From NCBI GenBank assembly GCA_023457355.1, contig JAEWLW010000075.1:1-64000 (forward strand): a stretch of 64,000 nucleotides of DNA. The letters run 5' to 3'. Below the pieces are notes generated by a model. It was given only the letters and a program-made list of their open reading frames with translations, was not told where the DNA came from and made no database searches. How positions within the stretch are numbered: the first letter of the stretch is position 1; every line of letters starts with the position of its first letter. The stretch is from Bacillota bacterium (lineage in GTDB: Bacteria; Bacillota; Clostridia; Oscillospirales; Ruminococcaceae). The position numbers were made by a program, and so were the translations under genes. This document shows, piece after piece, positions 7,684 through 16,813 of the stretch.

Positions 7684-8559
7684 ATGTATGTTTCAATGAA
7701 GGCGATTCTGGACCATGCCAATAAATTTAATTACGCGGTCATGGCAATGAACAGCATCAATATGGAGATGGCGCGCGCGGGAATTGAAGCCGCTGAAGAA
7801 ATGCATTCTCCAATCATCATCCAGATGGGGCCCGGGCAGATGAAAAAGCACGCCCATATGCCTGAAATGCTGCCCCTTGTCAAAGAGCTTGCAGATCGCG
7901 CCAGCGTCCCGGTATGCCTCAATATGGACCACGGCGCCAATTTTGAAGATATTGTGTCCTGCATTCAGGCAGGGTTCAGCAATGTTATGTTTGATGGCTC
8001 CTCGCTGCCGTTCGAAGAGAATGTCGCACGCACCGCCATCATCTGCGCGTTGGCACATGCCAGGGGCATCAGCGTGGAGGCGGAGCTCGGCCACGTCGGA
8101 CAGGCAAACGACATGGATGACCTGAACGCCGACTTTTTAACCGATCCGGCAGTCGCTAAGGAATTTGTAGCGCGCACCGGCGTTGACGCCCTGGCAGTGG
8201 CAATAGGTACCGCGCACGGCGCTTATCCCAAGGGAAAGATACCCAAGCTCGATTTTGAGCGCCTGAGAGCGCTTAAAGATACATTGCAAATGCCTTTGGT
8301 TATGCACGGCGGGTCCGGCGCAGGCGCTGATAATATACATAAGGCTGTCGCGCGCGGCATAAACAAGATAAATGTTTGCACCGACGCTTTCCAGGTGGCC
8401 AAGGATGCCATACTCGGCGCGCCTGCGTCGATGGATTATCTCGCGCTGTGCATGGAAGCCGAAAAGGCTGTCAAGATGTTTGTAAAGGACTATATCGGGA
8501 TGATCGGTTCCGCGAACAGATTCACCTTTGAAAGCGGCGCCTGCACCAGCAAGGAATAA
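7684..8559 (+). CDS. class II ketose-bisphosphate aldolase
   Basis: A 291-aa zinc-dependent aldolase of the fructose/tagatose-bisphosphate family (FbaA/GatY/IolJ type). Predicted zinc and substrate motifs are visible: MDHG (usual H-x-D-H-G region, here with Asn in place of the first His), GTAHG and MHGGSG, followed by the phosphate-binding NVCTDA stretch. It would cleave a ketose 1,6-bisphosphate, or a related acid, to dihydroxyacetone phosphate and an aldehyde. GAGGAG lies 12 nt upstream of ATG 7684; ATG 7696 is a less likely alternative. Its operon partners (PfkB-type kinase, LacA/B-like isomerase) fit a tagatose-6-phosphate-like or inositol-like route. Confidence 0.9.
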   Translation: MYVSMKAILDHANKFNYAVMAMNSINMEMARAGIEAAEEMHSPIIIQMGPGQMKKHAHMPEMLPLVKELADRASVPVCLNMDHGANFEDIVSCIQAGFSNVMFDGSSLPFEENVARTAIICALAHARGISVEAELGHVGQANDMDDLNADFLTDPAVAKEFVARTGVDALAVAIGTAHGAYPKGKIPKLDFERLRALKDTLQMPLVMHGGSGAGADNIHKAVARGINKINVCTDAFQVAKDAILGAPASMDYLALCMEAEKAVKMFVKDYIGMIGSANRFTFESGACTSKE

Positions 8560-8613
8560 ACGCTTGTAAAACTGCCATAAAAGCAAAACGTACAGTCGGG
8601 GGGCAATTCAGAT

Positions 8614-9192
8614 ATGGATCCTTTTGCATTAGGCTTTGTGGGTGTTGTGGCCGTCATCATGGCCGCGAAATGGCTGTTCGAGTTTAAAATGTACCGCAGC
8701 AGCGTTTACAAGATGCTTTACAGCGGCTATACGGAATATCGTATGCGCAGAAAAAGCGTGCTTAGAATGTCGGAAAGCGTCGCCATGCAGGCGCGGTTTG
8801 GCGACTGCCGGCTGATATTTCAGGTGCTGCCTTCGGATTGCGTACCCACCTCGTTTGTAACGGTGATATTGCGCAGCGGGTGCTATGTGTTCGGCGTTAC
8901 AGGCAACGCGTCTCCCCAAAGGAATTCCTTGCAGGTATGCCGCCGTTTTTTTCAGGAGAATATCGCCAAAAAGCTGGCGGATACCCGCTATCGGGGCGAA
9001 GCGCTGCCGGTTGCATACGCCTTAGTCGTAGCGGATTCCTCAAACATTGCACAGACCGAATACATCGTGAAGCGCGGTGATATGATTACGTGGCTGGGGC
9101 GGCTTGATTCATTCCGGGAAAAAGTACTTTCCGCCGAGGATGTGCAGCATATCTTCAGCGTTGTGGCGAAGGAAGCTCTGGCGCAGGAATAG
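8614..9192 (+). CDS. unknown membrane-anchored protein in PTS cassette
   Basis: A 192-aa protein of no recognised family. Residues 5-22 form one hydrophobic helix, followed by a soluble basic alpha/beta domain of about 160 residues with a central cysteine-containing beta-rich core (VILRSGCYVFGVTG) and an amphipathic C-terminal helix. GGGGGG precedes the ATG. It lies 54 bp after the aldolase and 27 bp before the regulator start, so it is very likely co-transcribed. A role in sensing or assembling the transporter is possible but is only a guess from position. Confidence 0.75.
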   Translation: MDPFALGFVGVVAVIMAAKWLFEFKMYRSSVYKMLYSGYTEYRMRRKSVLRMSESVAMQARFGDCRLIFQVLPSDCVPTSFVTVILRSGCYVFGVTGNASPQRNSLQVCRRFFQENIAKKLADTRYRGEALPVAYALVVADSSNIAQTEYIVKRGDMITWLGRLDSFREKVLSAEDVQHIFSVVAKEALAQE

Positions 9193-9219
9193 AACGTTTA
9201 AATGGGAGGGGGCGTTTGC

Positions 9220-11184
9220 GTGAACAAAAACAAGGAGCTTTATTATCAGGAAAAGATCCTTTTGCAGCTGCTCCCCGGTGGGGTAATGACCAACAAGCAG
9301 CTGGCGGAGGCGGTGGGGGTGACATCGCGCTCGGTACGGACCAAGCTGGAAATTATCGAAAGCTATCTCTCCGAGCACGATTTGGGAACCCTGGAGCGCA
9401 ACTCCCGGGCAGGCGTACGCCTTATCGCCAGTGAGCCGCAGAAAAAGAAGCTTGCCCGCATCTGCGGCGGTTCGCCGGGCTGGGGGTTCATCACCGGCCT
9501 TGAGCAGCGCAGGAACGAGATGATCCGCTGCATCTTCTGTATGAAAAAATCTGACATTTTGACGATAGCGGGCCTTGCGGAAAAGATGTATCTCAGTATT
9601 CCCACCGCAAAAAGGTGCTTTGACCAGACGGTGGAATGGTTTGCCCAGTGGCATATCGACGTTCGCACGGTGCGCAACCGCGGGATAACCGTCACCTGCC
9701 TGGAAACGGACTACCGCAAAGCCATACGCAGTTTTATCAGGGCGCATTACGGCGAAAATCTGGAGGCGGCGGTCAAGCTGTTTTTTCCCGGCCTCGATTC
9801 TGCGCTGATACGCAAACAGCTTATTCGCGTTGAGGAACGCTGGCGCCTTGAATTCAGCGACTATTCCCTGCAGGATATCTGGCTTTTTCTCTGCATAGCG
9901 GTATACCGCACCCAGGTGGGTTGCCCCATCACCGAATTTGCCGCGGGTAATTATAACTATCTTTCTAAAAACAGGGAATACGATTTTTCACTGGCAGTAT
10001 TTGAAGCGATAGCCCAACAGCGGCAGATCGTGATACCCATTCCGGAAGCTGCGCGTCTGGCAGAGATAATCCTCTGTTCAAACGTCGTTTCGGAGCCTGA
10101 GGATACGCGACAAAATAACATATGGCTTTATGAAGAGAAGTTCAAGGAATTCGTCCGGCAACTCATCGAATGCATGAGCGTGGTTCTGGGTGAGGACTTC
10201 AATAATGACGAATCGCTTTACAATGGCCTTTTGAGCCATCTGCGGCCGGCAATTTTCAGGATGCGCTACGGCTATATGCGTGAGGACAATACCCTTTCCT
10301 ATATTAAAAACGAATATAAGCATGTGTATCGGGCCGCATGGTCCACCATTCCGTTGTTTGAAAAATACTTTGACATCAAGGTGACCGATGCCGAACTGGT
10401 CTGCATTGCGCTGTATGTGCAGGTGGCGTTGGAGCGGCGGAAAAAGCCGTTCAGGGCGGCGCTGGTGACAACGCGTGGCAACGGGTATACACAGCTTTTA
10501 TGCATACGCCTGAAAAAGGCTTTTCCCAGTGCAGCTGTGCTGGATGTCATGCGGCAGCAGGACTTTAAGGCGCAGAGCCTCTCGGAATATGACGTTATAT
10601 TTACCACCTCCGGCACGCTGCCGGAACAGGGCGTTGTGATAAGGGTGCCCGATGTGCTTTCTGATGAGGTGGAACTGAGCCTGAAGCGCAGGGTGCAAAA
10701 GCTTTTGGAAAATCAAGCGGCGGGAGAAATCATGAACCCCGCGTGTTTCCCGCTGCTCAGCCCGGAACTCATGCTGATCCAAAGCGAAATGTCCGGCAAA
10801 GATGAGATACTGCGGGCAATGACCAGCCTTTTGGAGGAACGCGGCTATGTGAGCGACGGCTATTATCAGACCGTCATTGAAAGGGAAGCGGTCACCTCCA
10901 CCGCCATCGGAAACGGTGTGGCCATCCCGCACGGATATGCCTCGGGTGTCAATCAGCCGAAGGTGTGCGTATGTACGCTGAGAAAACCTATTCTCTGGGA
11001 TCATGAGATGGTGGATGTCATCTTTATGCTGGCAGTCAGAATGAACACCCTTGATGACTTGAAAGACATTCAGCTTTTTTATAAATCCTTTATCAAGCTC
11101 ACGGATACCGACGAAAAAGTCGCCATTTTACGTAAAATTGAAACCGGCGCGCAAATGTATAAGTATTTGATTGGTTGGAGGTAA
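9220..11184 (+). CDS. PRD-containing BglG/MtlR-type PTS regulator
   Basis: A transcriptional activator of about 654 aa. Two N-terminal helix-turn-helix segments (TNKQLAEAVGVTSRSVRTKL and the LAEKMYLSIPTAKRCF region) point to DNA binding, as in MtlR/LicR, rather than RNA antitermination. Two PRD domains follow, then a IIB-like domain in which the usual cysteine is replaced (VTTRGNGYTQ), and a C-terminal IIA-like domain with the phosphorylatable histidine in AIGNGVAIPHG. GTG 9220 is chosen because the earlier in-frame ATG (9202) lies inside the ribosome-binding site GGGAGGGGG. It probably responds to phosphate flow through the neighbouring PTS proteins. Confidence 0.9.
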   Translation: MNKNKELYYQEKILLQLLPGGVMTNKQLAEAVGVTSRSVRTKLEIIESYLSEHDLGTLERNSRAGVRLIASEPQKKKLARICGGSPGWGFITGLEQRRNEMIRCIFCMKKSDILTIAGLAEKMYLSIPTAKRCFDQTVEWFAQWHIDVRTVRNRGITVTCLETDYRKAIRSFIRAHYGENLEAAVKLFFPGLDSALIRKQLIRVEERWRLEFSDYSLQDIWLFLCIAVYRTQVGCPITEFAAGNYNYLSKNREYDFSLAVFEAIAQQRQIVIPIPEAARLAEIILCSNVVSEPEDTRQNNIWLYEEKFKEFVRQLIECMSVVLGEDFNNDESLYNGLLSHLRPAIFRMRYGYMREDNTLSYIKNEYKHVYRAAWSTIPLFEKYFDIKVTDAELVCIALYVQVALERRKKPFRAALVTTRGNGYTQLLCIRLKKAFPSAAVLDVMRQQDFKAQSLSEYDVIFTTSGTLPEQGVVIRVPDVLSDEVELSLKRRVQKLLENQAAGEIMNPACFPLLSPELMLIQSEMSGKDEILRAMTSLLEERGYVSDGYYQTVIEREAVTSTAIGNGVAIPHGYASGVNQPKVCVCTLRKPILWDHEMVDVIFMLAVRMNTLDDLKDIQLFYKSFIKLTDTDEKVAILRKIETGAQMYKYLIGWR

Positions 11185-11189
11185 CTTAC

Positions 11190-11705
11190 ATGACGGTCCT
11201 GGATATTTTAGACGAGAGAATCGTCGATCTGGATATGGATGTGAAGAGCAAAGACGAGGCGATTCGGCGTCTGAGCGCTCATCTGAAAGAAGTCGGCTAC
11301 ATCGCAGACGTCGACGAATTTGTATCCGACATTTATCAGCGCGAGAGCGAAGGGCGCACCGGAATAGGGGAGGGCGTTGCTATCCCGCACGGAAAATCCG
11401 ATTCCGTCAAAAATCTGGGCATTGCGGTGGGCAGGTGCCGAAGGGCTGTGGCGTGGGAATCGCTCGACGGCAAGCCGGTTGATATTATCTTTCTTTTCTG
11501 TATTTCAAAAAATAAATACGATGCGCAGCATCTCAAGACCATCGGAGACCTTGCCGCCAGGCTGGGGCGGGGCAACACCATTGCAAAACTGCGCGCGATG
11601 CGTACCTTCTCCGATTTGCTTGAGGCCTTCGAGGACTGCCCACAGGTGAGCGCCCGGGATATGGAGGAGCTTTCGGAGGATATTGATATCAAAATTCAGA
11701 ACTGA
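11190..11705 (+). CDS. PTS fructose/mannitol-type IIA component
   Basis: A 171-aa soluble IIA protein. The motif GIGEGVAIPHGK contains the active-site histidine that receives phosphate from HPr and passes it to IIB. The ATG at 11190 is preferred over an upstream TTG (11175) because GGAGGT (11177-11182) lies 7 nt before it. That ribosome-binding site overlaps the end of the regulator gene, so the two are translationally close. The C-terminal 25 residues are acidic and unlike the family core. It completes the IIA/IIB/IIC set of the cassette. Confidence 0.92.
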   Translation: MTVLDILDERIVDLDMDVKSKDEAIRRLSAHLKEVGYIADVDEFVSDIYQRESEGRTGIGEGVAIPHGKSDSVKNLGIAVGRCRRAVAWESLDGKPVDIIFLFCISKNKYDAQHLKTIGDLAARLGRGNTIAKLRAMRTFSDLLEAFEDCPQVSARDMEELSEDIDIKIQN

Positions 11706-11894
11706 TACGAATGGCCGATAAAGCGGTAAAATGGTTGGCGCAATACTTTTTACCGGCCGTGCAAGCGGGTGCAGGCGGGTCTGCACCCGCCAAAGGCGGC
11801 GCAGAATGGCGGAAAAACACGCCAAGGCTGCTGCTGTTTTATTGGATATGCGTATGAAGCCTTTTGGCGGAAATTGAAGGGAGATGAACCGATC

Positions 11895-12164
11895 ATGGTG
11901 AAGGAAAATGTTATTGTAACCAGCCCGTCAGGGCTTCATATGCGCCCGGCAAACATATTGGCGCAGCTGGCTTCGCAGTGCTCCTCAAGCATCACAATAA
12001 CTGCCGGGGACAAAGTGGTAAACCCCAAGAGCCTGCTGATGCTGATGGCAGCGGCTATCCCCTGTGGCGCCGAGGTGATGGTAACCTGCGAAGGCGCCGA
12101 GGAGGAGAAGGACCTCAAGACCATCATAGAAGCGATCAAGAGCGGATTGGGTGAGCTGCAATGA
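11895..12164 (+). CDS. ptsH: HPr phosphocarrier protein
   Basis: An 89-aa HPr-family protein. His15 in SGLHMRPAN is the phospho-acceptor from Enzyme I, and Ser46 (NPKSLLML) aligns with the regulatory serine of Gram-positive HPr, although the surrounding site differs from the usual K-S-I-M-G. GAAGGGAG precedes the ATG at 11895; longer frames reaching back to 11769 are not supported. The gene overlaps ptsI by 4 bp (ATGA). Because it sits in a sugar operon it is probably a dedicated copy, and a housekeeping ptsHI would be expected elsewhere. The 189 bp before it contain only a 9-bp GC-rich hairpin near 11766-11790. Confidence 0.92.
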   Translation: MVKENVIVTSPSGLHMRPANILAQLASQCSSSITITAGDKVVNPKSLLMLMAAAIPCGAEVMVTCEGAEEEKDLKTIIEAIKSGLGELQ

Positions 12165-13798
12165 AGGAGCTGCGAGTTGAGAGTCCCGCCTCCCCGGGCA
12201 TCGTGGCGGGCAGGGCCTTTGTGGTTAAAAAGGCGCAAATTGCCGTTGAGACCTATGGTTATTCCGACCCTCAGGCTGAAAAGGCTAAATTTTCCGCCGC
12301 GGTGAAAGTTGTGACGGAAGGCCTGAAAGAAGCCGCGAAGGGTTCCGAGATATTTGCCGCGCACATGGATCTGGTGCAGGACTTTGCACTGCGCGACAAT
12401 GTGGAGCGCCTCATCACCGCCGAGCACAAAAACGCGCAGGAGGCGGCGGCCGAAAGCTGCGACCTTTTTGCCAATATGTTTTTGGCGACGGATAACGCGT
12501 TGATGCAAGCGCGCGCGGCCGACCTGCGTGATATCCGCGCCAAGCTGCTTCTGGCGATGCAGGGCATCAGCGTGAATCCATTTGAAGGGATGAAAGCACC
12601 CGGCATCGTTGTCGCCGAGGATCTCTCTCCCTCTGACACCATCAGCATGGACCGTTCGCTGGTGCTGGGCATGGTCACTCAGTCCGGCGGCGTGACCAGC
12701 CACGTTGCCATCATCGCCAAAACACTGGGCCTGCCGGCTCTGGTGGGTGTGACGGGCCTAATGGAAAGCGTTAATGGCGGTGAGCAGGTTATTCTGGACG
12801 CCGACGACGGCAGGCTTATTATCTCACCCGACGCGGGAACCGGCAAAGCTTATGCGGTGCGCATTGACGAATCCAACCGCCGCCGCAGCGAACTGGCGAA
12901 GCTTAAAGGGCTGCCTGCCGTCACATCCGACGGCGTGACGGTGGAGCTTGGCGCGAACGTCGGTAACGTCGACGATATTCTTGCCGCTAAGGAATTCGGC
13001 TTTGACGGCATAGGCCTGTTCAGAACGGAGTTTTTGTACATGGAAAACACCCATTTCCCGACGGAGGAAGAGCAGTTCGCCGTCTACCGTCAGGCACTGC
13101 TGGCAGCCCAAAAGTCGGTTATCATCCGCACGCTGGATATCGGTGGCGACAAGAGTCTTCCGTACTATGAATTCGAAAAGGAGGAGAACCCCTTTTTGGG
13201 TCTACGCGCTATTCGGCTGTGCTTTGCGCTGCCGGAGGTTTTTAAAACGCAGCTTCGCGCGCTGCTGCGTGCCAGCGTTTTCGGCACGCTGCGCATCATG
13301 TATCCCATGATCATATCGGTGGCGGAAGTTGAAAGGGCAAACGCATTTTTAGCGCAGTGCAAACAGGAACTTGATGCCGAAAAGAAACCCTACGATAAAA
13401 ACGTTCAGGTCGGTATCATGGTGGAGACCCCTGCCGCGGTTCTATGTGCGCCTGAGCTTGCCCGCAAGGTGGATTTTTTCAGCATCGGCACCAACGACCT
13501 GACGCAGTATATCACCGCAGCCGACCGCGGCAACAAGCGTATCGCGCACCTGTACGACAGCAAAAACCCGGCTGTGCTGCGCGCCATCAAACAAGTGATC
13601 GCCGCGGGGCACGCCGCAGGCATAAAGGTGGGCATGTGCGGTGAGTTCGCCTCCGACGAATCGGCGGTGCCGTTGCTGCTGGGCATGGGGCTTGATGAGT
13701 TCAGCATGTCGGCCGGCAGAATAAACTGGGTCAAGGCGCAGATACGCGCGTTAAGCTTTGCCGAAGCCCAAAGCTCAGAGGCGGTCAGAAATATCTGA
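12161..13798 (+). CDS. ptsI: PTS Enzyme I (phosphoenolpyruvate-protein phosphotransferase)
   Basis: A 545-aa Enzyme I, slightly shorter than the usual 570-575 residues. It has the HPr-binding N-terminal domain, the swivelling phosphohistidine domain (GGVTSHVAIIAKTLGLPA, with the active histidine in TSH) and the PEP-binding barrel (GIGLFRTEFLYM, LDIGGDK, FSIGTNDLTQY and GMCGE with the catalytic cysteine). It phosphorylates HPr from PEP in the cytosol. Its ATG overlaps the ptsH stop, a coupled arrangement. Together with HPr, IIA, IIB and IIC it makes the cassette self-sufficient in phosphotransfer. Confidence 0.95.
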   Translation: MKELRVESPASPGIVAGRAFVVKKAQIAVETYGYSDPQAEKAKFSAAVKVVTEGLKEAAKGSEIFAAHMDLVQDFALRDNVERLITAEHKNAQEAAAESCDLFANMFLATDNALMQARAADLRDIRAKLLLAMQGISVNPFEGMKAPGIVVAEDLSPSDTISMDRSLVLGMVTQSGGVTSHVAIIAKTLGLPALVGVTGLMESVNGGEQVILDADDGRLIISPDAGTGKAYAVRIDESNRRRSELAKLKGLPAVTSDGVTVELGANVGNVDDILAAKEFGFDGIGLFRTEFLYMENTHFPTEEEQFAVYRQALLAAQKSVIIRTLDIGGDKSLPYYEFEKEENPFLGLRAIRLCFALPEVFKTQLRALLRASVFGTLRIMYPMIISVAEVERANAFLAQCKQELDAEKKPYDKNVQVGIMVETPAAVLCAPELARKVDFFSIGTNDLTQYITAADRGNKRIAHLYDSKNPAVLRAIKQVIAAGHAAGIKVGMCGEFASDESAVPLLLGMGLDEFSMSAGRINWVKAQIRALSFAEAQSSEAVRNI

Positions 13799-13817
13799 TT
13801 GCAAAAGGGGAACAGCT

Positions 13818-14833
13818 ATGACGCATATCACATTTAACACCGAAAAGCCCTTTGATATGATCCTGCTGGGGCGCGTCGCGATCGACCTCAACCCTGTAGA
13901 CGCCTATAAAACACTTGCCGAAAGCGCGGTCTATAAAAAATACGTCGGGGGCTCGCCCGCAAATATTGCCGTCGGACTTTCCGCCTGGGGAAAAAGTGCG
14001 GCTTTTTCGCCCGGGTTTCCGACGACAGGTTCGGCGAATTTGTGGTGAATTTTTTCCGCGATGAGCATATCGATGTTTCGCACATCAAACACTGTGAAAG
14101 CGGTGAAAAGCTGGGACTGACTTTTACTGAAATATTGAGTCCCACCGAGAGCAACATTCTGATGTATCGCAGCGGCATCGCCGACCTTTCACTGTCGCCT
14201 GGGGATATCGACGAGGACTATCTCGCGCAGTCAAGGGCGCTCTTAATCTCCGGAACAGCGCTGGCGGCAAGTCCCTCGCGCGAAGCGGCGCTCAAAGCGG
14301 CAGCACTGGCGAAAAAGCATGGTGTGCGGATTATATTTGACATTGATTACCGCCCCTATAATTGGAAAAGCGAAGAGGAAACCTCAGTTTACTATTCCAT
14401 CGTCGCGCATGAGAGCGACGTTATCCTGGGTTCCCGCGAGGAATATGATCTGACTGAGTGCTTTCTCGGGCTTGACGGCTCCGATAAAAGCAGTGCCGGG
14501 TATTGGTGCACACAGCGAGCCGCCGTCGTTGTGATCAAGCATGGCAAGCAGGGCTCCACCGCATACACCGGGGACGGAGGCGCTTATTCCGTCCGCCCCT
14601 TCCCGGTGAAGGCATTAAAGAGCTTCGGCGGCGGCGACGGGTATGCTTCCGCTTTTCTGTGGGGGTTATTAAACGGCGAAACGCTGCCGGCGTGCCTGGA
14701 ACTGGGCTCGGCGTCGGCTTCGATGCTGGTTGCAGCGCACGGATGCAGTCCGTTCATGCCGACGGAGCCGCAGCTCAGAGAATTTATACGCAGCGAAAAA
14801 GAAGAATACGGCGAAATGATTGCGAGGGTATGA
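13818..14833 (+). pseudogene. iolC: IolC-like PfkB sugar kinase with frameshift
   Basis: A PfkB-family kinase most like 5-dehydro-2-deoxygluconokinase (IolC). The N-terminal part (13818-14048) has KYVGGSPANIAVGLSAWGK and then goes out of frame. The remainder continues in another frame from about 14003 (FARVSDDRFGEFVVNFF...) to 14833 and contains the ATP/catalytic region GGGDGYASAFLWGL. One missing base in the T run 14003-14007 explains the break exactly. Apart from the shift the gene is intact, at about 338 aa. It may be a sequencing error, a recent mutation or, less likely, a recoding site. The start follows AAAAGGGG, and the end overlaps the next gene by ATGA. Confidence 0.85.
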
Positions 14834-15852
14834 TTATGTCGGAAAATTTTAAAAGAACCATTGGCGCCTCCGGAATAAGCGCTCAGGCCGTGAGCCTGGG
14901 TTGCTGGGCCATAGGCGGCGGGGAATGGTGGGGCGATAACGACGACGAAATGTCGGTGAAAACCATCTGCCGTGCTGTAGAACTTGGAATAGACTGGATA
15001 GATACCGCCCGTGTGTACGGTTTTGGCCACAGCGAGGAGGTCGTGGGCAGAGCGCTCAAAAAACTTCCGCGCGATAAGGTAATCATCTCGACCAAATGCG
15101 GCCTGCAGTGGTATGACGAGGGCGGCGAACTTCATTTTTCCAAAGAGGGTCACAATGTCCACCGCGATTTGTCACCCAAGGCGGTACGACGCGACCTTGA
15201 GCTGAGCCTGAAAACGCTGGGCACCGATTACATCGACGTGCTCTACACGCACTGGCAGTGCAAGACCTACGGCCTTGTGCCTGTGGCAGAAACAATGGCG
15301 GAACTTTTAAAGCTCAAACAGGAGGGCAAAATACGGGCCATCGGCGCTTCCAACGTTGATATGCGTATCCTGCGCGAATACGTTGAGGCGGGCGAATTGG
15401 ATGTCATTCAGGAGAAGATGAGCATTCTGGACAGAAAGCCTGAAGAAGAACTGCTGCCGTTTTGCGAGGCGCACGGCATTACGCTGCAAACCTATTCGCC
15501 CATTGAACAGGGACTGCTGTCGGGCAAGGTGGCAAACGATTATCAAGTGAGAACCGGCGAGGCACGCAACGGCAAGCGCTGGTGGACCGCGGACGGCATC
15601 CGAACGGCAAACGAAATGCTGGCGGGCTGGAACGACCTCACCGAAAAATATAACTGTACGACGACCAATCTTTGCGTATGCTGGAACGCCATGCGCTCGC
15701 CGCAGATTAACGTGCTGTGCGGTGCAAGAAAACTTTCGCAGATAGAGGATACGGCGCGCTCCCTCGAAATAAATCTTTCGCGCGAGGATTTCGACCGCAT
15801 GCGTGCCGACGCCGACGCAGCTTTGGCAAAGCTCGACAGTATGCCGGGCTGA
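14830..15852 (+). CDS. aldo/keto reductase
   Basis: A 340-aa NADPH-dependent aldo/keto reductase. The family catalytic tetrad is visible: Asp and Tyr in WIDTARVYGFG, Lys in VIISTKCG, and a histidine in YTHWQ. The cofactor-binding end (VLCGARKLSQIEDTARS) is also present. The start at 14830 overlaps the kinase stop (ATGA); ATG 14836 is a near alternative. A longer upstream extension of the frame is a shadow of the kinase gene. In the cassette it could interconvert a sugar or polyol with its carbonyl form, but the substrate is not deducible. Confidence 0.9.
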   Translation: MIMSENFKRTIGASGISAQAVSLGCWAIGGGEWWGDNDDEMSVKTICRAVELGIDWIDTARVYGFGHSEEVVGRALKKLPRDKVIISTKCGLQWYDEGGELHFSKEGHNVHRDLSPKAVRRDLELSLKTLGTDYIDVLYTHWQCKTYGLVPVAETMAELLKLKQEGKIRAIGASNVDMRILREYVEAGELDVIQEKMSILDRKPEEELLPFCEAHGITLQTYSPIEQGLLSGKVANDYQVRTGEARNGKRWWTADGIRTANEMLAGWNDLTEKYNCTTTNLCVCWNAMRSPQINVLCGARKLSQIEDTARSLEINLSREDFDRMRADADAALAKLDSMPG

Positions 15853-15934
15853 CGTGCCGGCATATGATACCGAGTTTTTGCGGCAAGGCGCACCGCTGCC
15901 GTCTTGCCCACTTGAAGTAAAAGGAGATGCAATA

Positions 15935-16606
15935 ATGAAAATCGCACTTTTAAACGAATTCAGCCAGGCCCCCAAGAACGCCATCATCCTAAACGAGATT
16001 AAAAAGGTCGTTGAACCGATGGGGCACACGGTTTACAACACCGCAATGGAAAAGCCGCTGGTCGATCAAGATGTTCCCGAAGCCTACACCGCGGAGAACC
16101 CCAGGCTGACCTATCTGCACCTCGGCATTCAGGCGGCGCTTCTGCTCAATTCCGGCGCGGCGGATTTTGTGATTACCGGTTGCGGCACCGGGCAGGGCGC
16201 ACTGATGTCCCTGAATATGTACCCCGGTGTCGTCTGCGGTTATTGCATTGAGCCTACCGACGCCTATCTGTTCTTGCAAATCAATAACGGCAATGCGCTT
16301 TCCATTCCCTACGCCAAGGGCTTTGGCTGGGGCGGTGAGCTCAACCTTAACACCATCTTTACCCGCGCATTCGGCTCCCCCAAAGGGATGGGCTATCCGG
16401 AGGGCCGAAAGGAATCACAGAACCGCAACGCCCAGCTGCTGTTCGATGTAAAGGCACAGGTTGCCAAGCCGCTGATCGAGGCGCTGCGCGCGATCGACCC
16501 GAAGATGGTTCGAGAGGCGATGATCCCCCGCTTTCTCGCCTGCTTCTATGCTGGCTGCGAAGATGCGGCACTAAAGACGTTTGTCGATGAAATAGTAAAA
16601 AAATAA
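15935..16606 (+). CDS. RpiB/LacA/LacB-family sugar-phosphate isomerase
   Basis: A 223-aa protein, longer than the usual 140-170 residues. The N-terminal 150 residues form the RpiB/LacA/LacB fold, with the proton-transfer cysteine in VITGCGTGQGALMSLN, a typical C-G-T-G loop. The C-terminal 60-70 residues match the extended form seen in some RpiB-like proteins. It should interconvert an aldose and ketose phosphate. With the kinase and aldolase upstream this gives an isomerase-kinase-aldolase series like the tagatose-6-phosphate pathway. AAGGAG (15921-15926) marks the start. It is the last gene of the cassette; a terminator follows about 100 bp later. Confidence 0.85.
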   Translation: MKIALLNEFSQAPKNAIILNEIKKVVEPMGHTVYNTAMEKPLVDQDVPEAYTAENPRLTYLHLGIQAALLLNSGAADFVITGCGTGQGALMSLNMYPGVVCGYCIEPTDAYLFLQINNGNALSIPYAKGFGWGGELNLNTIFTRAFGSPKGMGYPEGRKESQNRNAQLLFDVKAQVAKPLIEALRAIDPKMVREAMIPRFLACFYAGCEDAALKTFVDEIVKK

Positions 16607-16704
16607 GTCGCTTATGAATGATGCGACTGTGCTGTATCTTGTAGTGGTGCAGCTTGTACCTAAGAAATCCGGTGCGAAAGTCAAAATGCAAACGGAAGCA
16701 TTAG

Positions 16705-16738
16705 AATGCCGCCTGTTTAAAAAGCAGGCGGCATTTTG
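16705..16738 (+). terminator. terminator of the PTS sugar cassette
   Basis: A perfect 11-bp stem (16705-16715 with 16725-16735) and an A-rich 9-nt loop end in TTTT. It is placed to end transcription from the isomerase gene. Confidence 0.7.
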
Positions 16739-16786
16739 CAGGCTGTCAAAGTAGATTCGTAAAGCGAAGCACCGGGGGAATCGTGT

Positions 16787-16813
16787 GAAAAAGGGGTGTG
16801 AGCCCCCTTTTTC
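16787..16813. terminator. bidirectional hairpin terminator
   Basis: GAAAAAGGGG (16787-16796) pairs with CCCCTTTTTC (16804-16813). The A and T runs give a T tract on either strand. It follows the previous terminator by about 50 bp. Confidence 0.6.

Noticed and set aside
14503..14829. N-terminal extension of the aldo/keto reductase
   Set aside because: It overlaps the IolC-like kinase in another frame; the reductase fold begins at the ATGA overlap.
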